DNA of 64,000 nt from Saccharothrix espanaensis DSM 44229 (lineage in GTDB: Bacteria; Actinomycetota; Actinomycetes; Mycobacteriales; Pseudonocardiaceae), in contig NC_019673.1 in the NCBI RefSeq assembly GCF_000328705.1, positions 2,666,001 to 2,730,000 on the forward strand, read 5' to 3'. The translations under genes were made by a program, and so were the position numbers. Positions within the stretch are counted from its first letter, which is position 1. The number at the start of each line of letters is the position of its first letter. The notes below the pieces were generated by a model. The model was not told the origin of the DNA. It made no database searches and was given only the letters and a program-made list of their open reading frames with translations. Shown here in pieces: positions 24,524-33,466 of the stretch.

Positions 24524-25852
24524 ATGCCCAGAACCGACCGACGCAGGCAGTTCCGCAGACCGATCGCCCTCGGGGGCGCGGTCGCGCTGGGCGCGGCGCT
24601 GCTCCTCGTGCCCACCGGGACGGCGGTCGCCGCGCCGATCCGCGTGCTCGGCTACGTGGCGAACAACGGCGGTGGGGTCTCCGTTCTCGACACGGCGACC
24701 GACACCGTCTCCAGCACGCTGTCCGACTCGAACGGTGGCTCCCCCTACGGCGTGGGTGTCGCGTTCGACGGCGCACGCGGGTACGTGACCAACGTCCGCG
24801 ACAACACGTTGACCGTCATCGACACGCCCACCAACACGGTGGACGCGGCGGTGCCGGTCGGTGACGGGCCGGCGGGTGTCGTGGTCTCGCCCAGCGGTGC
24901 CCACGTCTACGTCTCCAACTACCGGGCCGGCACGGTGTCGGTGGTGGACGCGGCGACGTTGACCGCCACCGAGACCATCCCGGTCGGGCCGAACGCCGAC
25001 GGTGTCGCGCTGACCCCGGACGGCTCCCGGCTCTACGTCGCGCACGACGTGGTCGGGGCGGGCACGGTGACCGTGGTCGACACGGCCACCAACGCCGTCG
25101 TCACCGACATCGCCACCGGCAACACCCCGACCGCCGTCGCGGTGACGCCGGACGGCACGAAGCTGTTGGTGGTCAACAAGTTCTCCAACAACGTCGCGGT
25201 GGTCTCGGTGGCCACCAACGCGGTCATCGGCACCATCCCGGTCAGCTTCATCCCGCACGGCATCGCGATCTCGCCGGACGGCAACCGGGCGTACGTCACC
25301 AACAGCGAGGGCCACTCGCTGTCCGTGCTGGACATCCCGGCGCTCGCCCCGGTCACCGCCATCGCGGTGGGCAACCGGCCGATCGGCGTCGCGCTGACCC
25401 CGGACGGCACCAAGGCGTACGTCACCAACTTCACCGGCGGGACAGTGTCCATTGTGGACACGACGACGCTGTCGGTGGCGAACACGATCCCGGTCGGGAC
25501 CAACCCGGTCGGTATCGCGATCCACGCCGTCCCGGCGGCACCGACCAGCCTGGTGGCCGGGTACGCGACGCTGCAACTGCGGCTGGTCGGGTTCACCGTG
25601 CGCGGCATGAGCGCCACGCTCAAGGAGTCGCACACCGGCAACCCCGTGGTGGGCAAGACGGTCGCGTTCCGGACCCTGAAGGGCCACCCGCTGTGCACCG
25701 CGGTCACCAACTCGTCGGGCAAGGCCGCCTGCAACGCAAACGTGCCGTTGCTGGTCGGCCTGGCGACGCTGCTCCAGGGCTACACGGCCGCGTTCCCCGG
25801 TGACAGCGCGCACGGGCCGTCCCGCGCGCACGGCTGGATCGGCCTGCTGTAA
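24524..25852 (+). CDS. Secreted YVTN-family beta-propeller protein
   Basis: A 442-residue secreted protein. The signal sequence has an RRQF twin-arginine-like motif and ends near TAVAA. Residues about 40-345 are a seven-bladed propeller of YVTN repeats, each with forms of PDG(T/N/S)-YVTN and a VSVVDTATNTV-like strand. The last hundred residues form a small Ig-like or carboxypeptidase-regulatory-like domain (VGKTVAFRTLKG) with a Cys pair. ATG 24524 has GGAGG eight bases upstream. No enzymatic residue is evident; a binding or scaffold role at the cell surface is likely. It is monocistronic. Confidence 0.82.
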   Translation: MPRTDRRRQFRRPIALGGAVALGAALLLVPTGTAVAAPIRVLGYVANNGGGVSVLDTATDTVSSTLSDSNGGSPYGVGVAFDGARGYVTNVRDNTLTVIDTPTNTVDAAVPVGDGPAGVVVSPSGAHVYVSNYRAGTVSVVDAATLTATETIPVGPNADGVALTPDGSRLYVAHDVVGAGTVTVVDTATNAVVTDIATGNTPTAVAVTPDGTKLLVVNKFSNNVAVVSVATNAVIGTIPVSFIPHGIAISPDGNRAYVTNSEGHSLSVLDIPALAPVTAIAVGNRPIGVALTPDGTKAYVTNFTGGTVSIVDTTTLSVANTIPVGTNPVGIAIHAVPAAPTSLVAGYATLQLRLVGFTVRGMSATLKESHTGNPVVGKTVAFRTLKGHPLCTAVTNSSGKAACNANVPLLVGLATLLQGYTAAFPGDSAHGPSRAHGWIGLL

Positions 25853-25867
25853 GGACGCCGATCGCGA

Positions 25868-25910
25868 CCGGCTCGGCCCGCAGTCCCGTCAGGGGCACGG
25901 GTCGAGCCGG
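25868..25910 (+). terminator. Hairpin after the YVTN gene
   Basis: An 8-base stem (25868-25875 with 25903-25910) encloses a second CCCGT/ACGGG stem, 16 bases after the stop. The rest of the gap to 26106 shows nothing gene-like. Confidence 0.5.
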
Positions 25911-26106
25911 GCGGGACTTCAGGTGTGCCCGCCCACATCAGGATGCGGGCGGAGGGGTCGCGCGGCGAGGCGGGAACCGACCGTCGCGGACGGACACGGG
26001 GCGCCGGACCCGCGAACGGGAGCGTCGACGGAGGCGCTGTCGGGCGGGGGAGGCGGCGGTCCGATGCGGTCGCCGGGGAAGGCGTACTCCGGTCGCGCCG
26101 ACCGCC

Positions 26107-26949
26107 CTAGGGGCACGGGTCGAGCCGGTTCGGGTCGGGCTTGTGGCCCTCGGGGGACAGGTCGCCGAAGTTCGACCGGAAGAACTGGTCCCAGCCGCCG
26201 TTGGTGATGAAGTCCTTGATCCCCTGTGTGATCCGCTCGCAGCTCTCGCGGTCGCCCTTGGGCAGGCCGACGCCGTAGCGCTCCTGCGCCCCGAACGTCA
26301 GGTCCACGACCTTGAGCTGCGGGTTCTGCGCGGCGAACCCGCGCAGGACGATCTCGTCGGTCGACGCGGCGTCGACCTCCTTGCGCAGCAGCCGGTCCAC
26401 GCACTGGCGGGTGCCCAGCTCGCTGGTCGTGGTCACCTTGCCCCTGAGGGCTCCGGTGGTGAGCTGGTTGAACGAGGTGCTGCCGGCCTGGCTGCACACC
26501 GTCTTGCCGGCCAGGTCGTCCAGGCTCCTGATGCTGGTCTCGTCACCCTCGCGGACCAGGAAGCCCTGCTGGGAGATCAGGTACGGGCCGGCGAAGCCGA
26601 TCTTGCCGCGCCGCTCGTCGGTGATGGAGAAGGTGTGCACGACCATCTGCACGCGGCCCAGCGCCAGCGCGTTGACCCGGTCGGCGATCAGCACGTCGAC
26701 CTCGACCGGCGCGAACTTCGGCTCGGTGTTGTTGCCCAGCCAGCGGTACAGGTCGACGTCGAAGCCGCGCCGCTCGTGGGTGTCGGCGTTGAGCACGGCC
26801 AGGCCCGGGATGTCGGTGCCGACCCCCACGTTCACCGACCTGATCAGCGTGCTCTGGCTGCTGGACGACGGGCGCTGGCCGGTGGTCGGGCCCTGGCAGG
26901 CGGCCAGCGCGGCCACTGCGGCGAGCGCGGCCGTGATGCGGCGGGACAT
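26107..26949 (-). CDS. Family 3 solute-binding lipoprotein (glutamate-binding type)
   Basis: A 280-residue periplasmic-binding-protein-like lipoprotein with lipobox Cys18 (ALAAC). Domain landmarks are RGFDVDLYRWLGNN, TDERRGKIGFAGPYLISQQG and the second-lobe block LAGKTVCSQAGSTSFN, matching amino-acid-binding GluB/GlnH relatives. GAGGA precedes ATG 26949. No permease or ATPase gene is adjacent. The next gene upstream, 11 bases away, is an unrelated membrane protein, so it may be a sensory receptor rather than a transporter subunit. The family is certain; the ligand is unknown. Confidence 0.82.
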   Translation of the reverse strand: MSRRITAALAAVAALAACQGPTTGQRPSSSSQSTLIRSVNVGVGTDIPGLAVLNADTHERRGFDVDLYRWLGNNTEPKFAPVEVDVLIADRVNALALGRVQMVVHTFSITDERRGKIGFAGPYLISQQGFLVREGDETSIRSLDDLAGKTVCSQAGSTSFNQLTTGALRGKVTTTSELGTRQCVDRLLRKEVDAASTDEIVLRGFAAQNPQLKVVDLTFGAQERYGVGLPKGDRESCERITQGIKDFITNGGWDQFFRSNFGDLSPEGHKPDPNRLDPCP

Positions 26950-26960
26950 CCTGGTCCTCC

Positions 26961-27629
26961 TCAGTTGTAGAGCACGGCTTCGGTGACGCCGAGGTCCACC
27001 ACGCAGGTCGGGTCCGGCACCGACAGCACCACCATCACCCGGGCCTCGCGGGTGGTGCCGTCGAGGTCGAGCCGGATCTCGCGGTCGGACAGCCGCTCCT
27101 CGAAGGAGGGGTCCTTGCGGCCGTCGCGCACCAGCGTGACGGTCAGCCGGGCCGAGCCGACGCAGTCGCCGACGGCCTCGTGGTTGACCAGCGAGGGGAC
27201 GAAGTACAGGTACCGGCGCTCGGGCGGGCGGCCGGGCACCGCGAAGGACGCCTGTTCGCCGTCCTTCATCCGCTCGGCGTTGGACAGCTCGACCAGGTCG
27301 GTGATCGGCACGTCCGGTTTCACCACCAGGAACCAGAAGAACGCGCCGCCGATCGCGCCGATCGCCGCGCCTATCGCGGCCAATGCCCACCGGGGCACCG
27401 GCTTGCGCTGCTTCTCCGCTTTCTTGCGGGCGGTCGAGTGCTGGAGGCCGAACACCGTGACGACCAGCGAGGTGGTGCCGACCAGCACCGAGACCGCGTC
27501 CGCGATGCCCTGGCCCTTGTTGCCCAGCAGCAGCAGCCAGACCACGAAACAGGAGACACCCAGCAGCAGGGGCACTGCCCACAGCAGTTGGATGGCCCAC
27601 CACGGACGTTTCAAGGGGCCGCTCCGCAT
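26961..27629 (-). CDS. Membrane protein of unknown function, partner of the binding lipoprotein
   Basis: A 222-residue protein that I do not recognise. Two hydrophobic segments near residues 13-60 and a third at about 80-102 are followed by an extracytoplasmic domain of about 120 residues with two Cys (GDCVGSARL and PDPTCVVDLG) that may form a disulfide. It lies 11 bases upstream of the binding lipoprotein and 46 bases downstream of the MFS gene, so it is likely part of an operon with both. A surface complex with the lipoprotein is plausible but unproven. Confidence 0.6.
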   Translation of the reverse strand: MRSGPLKRPWWAIQLLWAVPLLLGVSCFVVWLLLLGNKGQGIADAVSVLVGTTSLVVTVFGLQHSTARKKAEKQRKPVPRWALAAIGAAIGAIGGAFFWFLVVKPDVPITDLVELSNAERMKDGEQASFAVPGRPPERRYLYFVPSLVNHEAVGDCVGSARLTVTLVRDGRKDPSFEERLSDREIRLDLDGTTREARVMVVLSVPDPTCVVDLGVTEAVLYN

Positions 27630-27675
27630 TCGCCGGCGTCGGGAGCGCCCACGATATCGGTTCGGCGCGGGTGTT

Positions 27676-28893
27676 TCAGGTCATTCGCCAAGCCACCACG
27701 ACCGACAGCACCAATGCGCCGATCGCGGCGTACACGGCGGTGCCGAACGCGGCGAACTGGAGCAGGAATCCGAATCCGACCGATGACACCAATCGGGTGA
27801 GCGCCTGACCCGTCTGGACCACGGAAAGGCCGGAAGCCCGCAATGATTCGGGTACCAGAGTGCTCACCCGGGCGGAAAGTACGCCATCCGTGGCCGAGTA
27901 GAACAGGCCGTGCAGCAGGAGCGCCACGCCGACGCCGACATAGCCCGTGCCCGGCGCGAGCAGCAGCACGTACACCGCGAGCAGCAGCACGTGCCCGCCG
28001 AGGAACACCTTCCAGCGGCCGATCTTGTCCGCGAGCCGGCCGACCGGACCGGCCGCGACCAGGAAGACCAGCGCGGTGCCCAGCGGCATCAGCGGCAGGG
28101 CGGCCAGGGGGACGTCGGTCGCCTTCTGCACCAGGATGAACACGAACGCGTCGGACAGCGTGGCCAGGCCCAGCACGGCCGCCGCGATCGTCACCCGCCG
28201 GTAGTCGGTGTCCTTGAGCAGCGCCAACCCGGCCTTGATGGACGGCTTGGGGCCGCTCTTGGCCTCGGCCCTGTTCTCCCGCACGAACGCGATCAGCACG
28301 ATCAGGCCGACCAGCGCGAAGCAGGCGCTCACCACGAACACCGGCCCGGCCACGATGCCGATGTTGGTCAGCAGCAGGAACGTCACCAGCGGGCCGAGCA
28401 GCGCGCCGACGGTGTCCATGCTGCGGTGCACGCCGAACGCCGCGCCGAGCTTGTCCGGGGGAGTGGCCAGCGAGATCAGCGCGTCGCGGGGCGCGGTGCG
28501 CAGGCCCTTGCCCGCGCGGTCGGCGGCCATCGTCGCGCCGATGCCGAAGGCGTTCGCGCCGACGGCGGGGAAGACGAACTTGGTCGCCGCCGACAGCCCG
28601 TAACCGAAAGCGGCCACTGCCTTGTGCCGGTGCGTCCGGTCGGCGACCTGGCCGCCCACCAGTCGGAGCACCGCCGTCGCGCCGGTGTAGAGCCCGTCGA
28701 GGATGCCGAACTGCGCGTAGCCCATCTGGAGGGTGACCAGCAGGTAGACCGGCATGAACGCGGTGACCATCTCGGCCGATATGTCCGTGAGCAGGCTCAC
28801 CGTGCCGAGGGCTACGACGGTGCCGGGGACCTTGCCCTTGACCCGTTCGGACGGTCGGACCGACGCGACGTACATGACTTCGATATCGGTCAC
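27676..28893 (-). CDS. MFS transporter
   Basis: A 405-residue major facilitator protein with about 12 hydrophobic segments. The family loop motifs are present: GGQVADRTHRHK between helices 2 and 3, and GRLADKIGRWKVFLGG as the second-half counterpart. GVHRSMDTVGALLGPL is the helix-5 motif of many drug or metabolite exporters. ATG 28893 is used; a second ATG lies six codons inside. It heads the minus-strand run with the membrane protein and the binding lipoprotein, and is divergent from the WecG-type gene. The substrate is unknown. Confidence 0.85.
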   Translation of the reverse strand: MTDIEVMYVASVRPSERVKGKVPGTVVALGTVSLLTDISAEMVTAFMPVYLLVTLQMGYAQFGILDGLYTGATAVLRLVGGQVADRTHRHKAVAAFGYGLSAATKFVFPAVGANAFGIGATMAADRAGKGLRTAPRDALISLATPPDKLGAAFGVHRSMDTVGALLGPLVTFLLLTNIGIVAGPVFVVSACFALVGLIVLIAFVRENRAEAKSGPKPSIKAGLALLKDTDYRRVTIAAAVLGLATLSDAFVFILVQKATDVPLAALPLMPLGTALVFLVAAGPVGRLADKIGRWKVFLGGHVLLLAVYVLLLAPGTGYVGVGVALLLHGLFYSATDGVLSARVSTLVPESLRASGLSVVQTGQALTRLVSSVGFGFLLQFAAFGTAVYAAIGALVLSVVVAWRMT

Positions 28894-28983
28894 CGGCGGT
28901 AGCCGTTACGGCGGATGCTCCGGCGTTGCCGGTCACAGCCCCCGACCGGTAACGGGGACCCTCCGGAACCCGATGACGCGGGT

Positions 28984-29763
28984 ATGCCGCAGATCTCTCC
29001 GCCCGTGGTCCGGGTGGGTGCCGTCGACGTGTGGTCCGTCAGCGAAGCCGGCGTCGCCGATCACGTCCTGGGGGCCTGGCAGCGCGGCGAGGGCGGCGCG
29101 ATCGTCACCGCGAACGTGGACATCGTCCGGGCCGCCACCCGCACGCCGGAACTGGCCGCGCTGGTCGCCGAGTCGGAGCTGGTGGTCGCGGACGGGATGC
29201 CCGTGGTGTGGGCGGGCCGGCTGGCCGGTGTCGCCGTGCCGGAGCGGGTGACCGGGTCGTCGCTGGTGTTCACCCTGACCGAGGCCGCCGCCCGCGCGGG
29301 CCGCTCGGTCTACCTGCTCGGCGGCAACCCCGGCATCCCGGAGAAGGCCGCCGGCGTGCTCGTCGGGCGTTTCGCCGACCTGCGGGTCGCGGGCACCGAC
29401 TCGCCCGCGTTCGGCTTCGACACCGACCCGGCCGCGACCGCCGAGGCGGTGGCCCGGGTGGTGCAGGCCAAACCGGACCTGGTGCTGGTCGGCCTCGGCT
29501 TCCCCAAGCAGGAGCGGCTGATCCGGCTGCTGCGCGCCGAACTGCCCGAGGCGTGGTTCCTCGGTTGCGGCGCGGGCATCCCGATGGCGGCGGGGGAGTT
29601 CCGCCGCGCGTCCGGCGTGGTGCAGAAGCTGGGCGCCGAGTGGCTGCACCGGCTCGCCCTCGAACCCCGCCGGCTGGCCAAGCGCTACCTGCGCGACGAC
29701 CTGCCGTTCGCGTTCCGCCTGCTGTCCTCCGCGCTCCGTACCCGCTTCACCCGGGAGAAGTGA
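28984..29763 (+). CDS. WecG/TagA/CpsF-family glycosyltransferase
   Basis: A 259-residue GT26 enzyme. It shows IVTANVDIVRAA, ADGMPVVWAGRL, the central LVGLGFPKQERLIR and a C-terminal block with EWLHRLALEPRRLAKRYLRDD. Members add N-acetylmannosaminuronate, ManNAc or glucose to a lipid-linked acceptor. ATG 28984 begins the conserved region; no good ribosome site is seen. The gene ends three to six bases before, or overlapping, the start of the fused glycosyltransferase, so the two are coupled and probably act one after the other. Confidence 0.87.
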   Translation: MPQISPPVVRVGAVDVWSVSEAGVADHVLGAWQRGEGGAIVTANVDIVRAATRTPELAALVAESELVVADGMPVVWAGRLAGVAVPERVTGSSLVFTLTEAAARAGRSVYLLGGNPGIPEKAAGVLVGRFADLRVAGTDSPAFGFDTDPAATAEAVARVVQAKPDLVLVGLGFPKQERLIRLLRAELPEAWFLGCGAGIPMAAGEFRRASGVVQKLGAEWLHRLALEPRRLAKRYLRDDLPFAFRLLSSALRTRFTREK

Positions 29764-29765
29764 CC

Positions 29766-31802
29766 GTGCCGCTCGCCGTGGTCATCGTGACCTACCACAG
29801 CGCCGACGTCGTCCAGGAGTGCCTGGAGTCGGTGGCTGTCGCCCTGGAGTCCATTCCGGACGGGCGGGTGGTCGTCGTGGACAACGCCTCGACCGACGAC
29901 ACGCTCGACGTCGTGGCCCGCACCGCGCCGAACGCGCAGATCGTGGCCAGGGTCACGAACGACGGGTTCGCGGCCGGGGTGAACGCGGGGTTCGCCGCCG
30001 CGCCCGACTGCGACGTCCTCGTGCTCAACCCGGACATCCGCCTCGAACCGGGCGCGCTGGGACCGCTGCGCGAAGCGCTCGCCCAGCCCGGCGTCGGCAT
30101 CGCCGCGCCCCGGCTGCTCAACGAGGACGGCAGTCAGCAGCTCTCGCTGCGGCGCACGCCGAACCCGTTGCGCGCCTTGGGCGAAGCCCTGCTCGGCGGC
30201 TTCCGGGCGGGCCGGGTCGCGCCGCTCGGCGAACTCGTCGTCAACGAGCGCAGCTACGAGAGGACCGGCACCGCGGACTGGGTGACCGGAGCCGCGTGGC
30301 TGGTCTCCCGCGCCTGCCGGGACGCCATCGGCAAGCTGGAGGAGCAGTACTTCCTGTACTCGGAGGAGACCGAGTACATGCTGCGGGCCGGCAAGCGCGG
30401 GTTCGCCATCCGCTTCGAGCCGCGCTCCCGGGCGGTCCACCTGGGCGGCGAGCAGTCCACCTCACCGGTCCTGTGGTCGATGGCCACCACCAACCGGGTC
30501 CGGCTGATCCGGGAGCGCCACGGCCGGCCGGCCGCGTTCGCGATGTGGTGGGCCGTGCTGCTCAACGAGCTGCTGCGCGCGCCGCGCGAACCCAAGCACC
30601 GCAAGGCCCTCGGCGACCTGCTGCGCTGGCGCAAGTGGCCCGCGCGACCCGGCCAGGACCAGGGCTGGATCTGCTTCTCCGCGCAGGACTGGTGGTACCA
30701 CAACCGGGCGCACTCGGACTTCCAGCTGATGAGGTCGGTCGCGCAGCGCCGCAAGGTGCTCGTGGTCAACAGCATCGGGATGCGGATGCCCACGCCCGGC
30801 AACAGCACGCACGTGGCCCGGCGCATCCTGCGCAAGCTCCGCAGCGTGGCCAAGTTCGTGCGCAAGCCGCTGCCGAACTTCTACGTGATGTCGCCGCTGC
30901 CGCTGCCGTTCTACGGCTCGCCGTTCCTGCGCAAGGTCAACGCCGTCCTGGTGCGCACCCAGGTCAGGCTGGTCGCGACCGCGCTGCGGATGCGCACCCC
31001 CGTGATCATGGTCACCATCCCGACCGCGTGGGACGTCGTGCAGCCGATGCGCAAGCGGAGCCTGGTGTTCAACCGCTCCGACCGGCACTCGGACTTCCCG
31101 GAGGCCGACCGGAGGTCCATCGAGGTCCTGGAGCACGAGCTGCTCGCGCACTCCGACCACGTCGTCTACGTCAGCCACGCGCTGATGGACGAGGAACGCC
31201 CGCGCACCGGTGACCGGACCCACTTCCTCGACCACGGCGTGGACATCGACCACTTCACCGCCCGCCCCGAGTCCGAGTGGCCCGACGACATCCGCTCGGT
31301 CGACGGGCCGCGGATCGGGTTCTTCGGCGCGCTGGACGACTTCGTGGTCGACTTCGACCTGCTGGAACGGTTGGCCGCCGAGCTGCCCACGGCGTCGCTG
31401 GTGCTCATCGGCGACGCGACGCACCCCATGGAGCGGTTCGACAAGTACCCCAACGTGCACTGGCTGGGTTTCCGCCCGTACGACACGATCCCGGCCTACG
31501 GGTCGGCGTTCGACGTGGCGATCATGCCGTGGCAGGACAACAACTGGATCAAGCACTCCAACCCGATCAAGCTCAAGGAGTACCTGGCCCTGGGCCTGCC
31601 GGTGGTGAGCACGGACTTCGCCGAGCTGGCGACCTACACCGACCGGGTGCGCGCCACGACCGGCCACGCCGAGTTCGTGGACGCGGTGCGCCGCACCCTG
31701 GCCGAGGGCGGCCCGCGCCCGGCCTCGGCGCTGCGCGCGTCGGTGACCAGGTTCTCGTGGCACTCGCGGGCGGCCGAACTGGTCGCGTTGGCCGAAGGGT
31801 GA
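29766..31802 (+). CDS. Bifunctional GT2-GT4 glycosyltransferase fusion
   Basis: A 678-residue protein with two catalytic halves. Residues 1-270 are a GT2 domain (VVIVTYHSADVVQECLES, VVVDNASTDDTLDVV, LVLNPDIRLEPGALG, and an acceptor-side YSEETEYMLR). After a linker at about 300, residues 330-678 form a GT-B enzyme with VLVVNSIGMRMPTPGNS, HLDHG-like THFLDHGVDIDHF and the donor-site KLKEYLALGLPVVS. GTG 29766 has GGGAG eight bases upstream; GTG 29760 would overlap the previous stop. A single chain can thus add two sugars in succession. It is the last gene of the glycan block. Confidence 0.85.
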   Translation: MPLAVVIVTYHSADVVQECLESVAVALESIPDGRVVVVDNASTDDTLDVVARTAPNAQIVARVTNDGFAAGVNAGFAAAPDCDVLVLNPDIRLEPGALGPLREALAQPGVGIAAPRLLNEDGSQQLSLRRTPNPLRALGEALLGGFRAGRVAPLGELVVNERSYERTGTADWVTGAAWLVSRACRDAIGKLEEQYFLYSEETEYMLRAGKRGFAIRFEPRSRAVHLGGEQSTSPVLWSMATTNRVRLIRERHGRPAAFAMWWAVLLNELLRAPREPKHRKALGDLLRWRKWPARPGQDQGWICFSAQDWWYHNRAHSDFQLMRSVAQRRKVLVVNSIGMRMPTPGNSTHVARRILRKLRSVAKFVRKPLPNFYVMSPLPLPFYGSPFLRKVNAVLVRTQVRLVATALRMRTPVIMVTIPTAWDVVQPMRKRSLVFNRSDRHSDFPEADRRSIEVLEHELLAHSDHVVYVSHALMDEERPRTGDRTHFLDHGVDIDHFTARPESEWPDDIRSVDGPRIGFFGALDDFVVDFDLLERLAAELPTASLVLIGDATHPMERFDKYPNVHWLGFRPYDTIPAYGSAFDVAIMPWQDNNWIKHSNPIKLKEYLALGLPVVSTDFAELATYTDRVRATTGHAEFVDAVRRTLAEGGPRPASALRASVTRFSWHSRAAELVALAEG

Positions 31803-31821
31803 CCGAGTAGAACTACCCGTC

Positions 31822-31861
31822 TTGCCCGACACCGGTCGCCGACGCCTCTAATGTGGGTGTC
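31822..31861 (+). promoter_or_regulatory. Probable leaderless promoter of the kinase gene
   Basis: TTGCCC (31822-31827) and TCTAAT (31847-31852, overlapping TAATGT) are spaced 19 bases. The -10 ends about seven to ten bases before GTG 31862 and no ribosome-binding site is present, which fits a leaderless transcript. Confidence 0.45.
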
Positions 31862-33439
31862 GTGCAACCACTGCCTGCGAACGCCCCACCGCGGATCGGC
31901 GACTTCACGTTGCTCGCCGCCCTGGGTCGCGGGGCGATGGGCTCGGTCTACCTGGCCAGGTCCCTCGGCGGACGCCCGGTCGCGGTGAAGGTCGCGCGGG
32001 CCGAACTCGCCGACAACCCGCAGTTCCGCGAGCGGTTCCGCCGGGAGGTCGAGATGGCCCGGTCGGTCGGCGGGTTCTGGACGGCCACCGTCGTCGGCGC
32101 GGACCCGGACGCGGACCGGCCGTGGATGGCCACCGAGTACGTGCCGGGGCCCACGCTCCACCAGGCCGTGCAGGACTTCGGGCCGCTGCCCGAGCGGGCC
32201 GTGCGCCGGCTCGCGGGCGGGCTGGCCGAGGCGCTGGTCGCGATCCACGGCGCGGGCCTGGTGCACCGCGACCTCAAGCCGTCCAACGTGCTGCTGGCCA
32301 ACGACGGGCCGCGGGTGATCGACTTCGGCATCGCGCGGGCCATGGAGCACTCCGCGCTGACCGAGGCCGGGATCGTCTTCGGCACCCCCGGCTACCTCTC
32401 GCCGGAGCAGGTCGTCGGGTCGTCGATCACCCCGCAGAGCGACGTGTTCGCGCTCGGCTCGGTGCTGGTCTACGCCGCGACCGGGGCCGGGCCGTTCGGC
32501 GAGGGCGCCACGTCCGCGCTGGTCTACCGGGTCGTGCACCAGGAGCCGGACCTGTCCCGGGTGCCGCCCGGCCTGGTGCCGCTGATCGTGCCGTGCCTGG
32601 TCCGCGAGCCCGCGAACCGGCCGACCCCGGCCCGGTTGCTGGAGCTGATCGGGCCGCCGGGCAACGAGCCGTCGTGGCTGCCCGCCCAGGTCCGCACGCT
32701 GGTCGAGCAGCGGCACACCGAACTGCGGGAACTGCCCGCGAAGCCGCCCACCCGGCAGTTCGGCGAGGAGCGCAAGCCGCCGACCAGGCTGCTGGTCGAG
32801 GACCCGCCGCCGTCCCCGTCGTCGGCCTTGCCCGCCGGCGTGCCGGCCGTGGTGCCGCCTTCTGCCGGGGTGCCGTCCGGTGCGGTGCCGCCCAGCGGGC
32901 CGATCCGGCCGTACACGCCGCCGTTGAAGAAGAGCGGGGCGCAGTTCCGGACGTCCCGGGTCGCCGGGCTCGGGTGGACCTCCGCGCACGTGTTCGCGGC
33001 CGTGGTGTGCGGGTCGATCGCGGACAAGGCATCCCAGGCGCCGACCGGTGTCCGGCTGGCGGCCGGCATCGCGTTCGTGGTGTTCGCGGTGTTCGCCATC
33101 CGGCTGCTGGTCGGCGCGCTGCGCAAGCCGCTGGCGGTCGACATCGGCCCGGACGGGCTGACCCTGTCCAGCGGCGAGGAGAAGCGCCGGCTGCCCTGGT
33201 ACGCGATCTCACGGGTCAAGGTCGACGGCCAGGGCGCGCGGCCGTGGGTGACGGTGTGGCTGGTCAGCGCGGCGCAGGTGCCCGAGACGCTGGGGCGCGG
33301 CAGTTTCGGCACCCACAAGGGCGGGGTGCGGGTCTACCCGATCTCGCACGAGCGGTACCGCAAGCGCCGGGAGCGTGACGTGGCCGAGGTGCGGTCCGCG
33401 CTGGCCTGGTACGCGCCCACGGCGTACGACCCCAAGTAG
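31862..33439 (+). CDS. Serine/threonine protein kinase with membrane and PH-like tail
   Basis: A 525-residue kinase. The glycine loop is GRGAMGSVY (about residues 20-28), followed by VAVKVA (ATP lysine), HRDLKPSN at 135, DFG at 154-156 and GTPGYLSPEQ as activation segment end. Residues about 275-355 are a Pro-rich linker. Two hydrophobic segments follow at about 375-425, then a C-terminal PH-like domain (VDIGPDGLTLSSGEEKRRLP) about 90 residues long. The order is unusual for PknB-type kinases, which have extracellular sensors; here the last domain may stay cytoplasmic. GTG 31853 is a possible alternative start. Confidence 0.85.
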   Translation: MQPLPANAPPRIGDFTLLAALGRGAMGSVYLARSLGGRPVAVKVARAELADNPQFRERFRREVEMARSVGGFWTATVVGADPDADRPWMATEYVPGPTLHQAVQDFGPLPERAVRRLAGGLAEALVAIHGAGLVHRDLKPSNVLLANDGPRVIDFGIARAMEHSALTEAGIVFGTPGYLSPEQVVGSSITPQSDVFALGSVLVYAATGAGPFGEGATSALVYRVVHQEPDLSRVPPGLVPLIVPCLVREPANRPTPARLLELIGPPGNEPSWLPAQVRTLVEQRHTELRELPAKPPTRQFGEERKPPTRLLVEDPPPSPSSALPAGVPAVVPPSAGVPSGAVPPSGPIRPYTPPLKKSGAQFRTSRVAGLGWTSAHVFAAVVCGSIADKASQAPTGVRLAAGIAFVVFAVFAIRLLVGALRKPLAVDIGPDGLTLSSGEEKRRLPWYAISRVKVDGQGARPWVTVWLVSAAQVPETLGRGSFGTHKGGVRVYPISHERYRKRRERDVAEVRSALAWYAPTAYDPK

Positions 33440-33466
33440 CCTGCCGCGCCGTTGAGGTCCGGGCGC

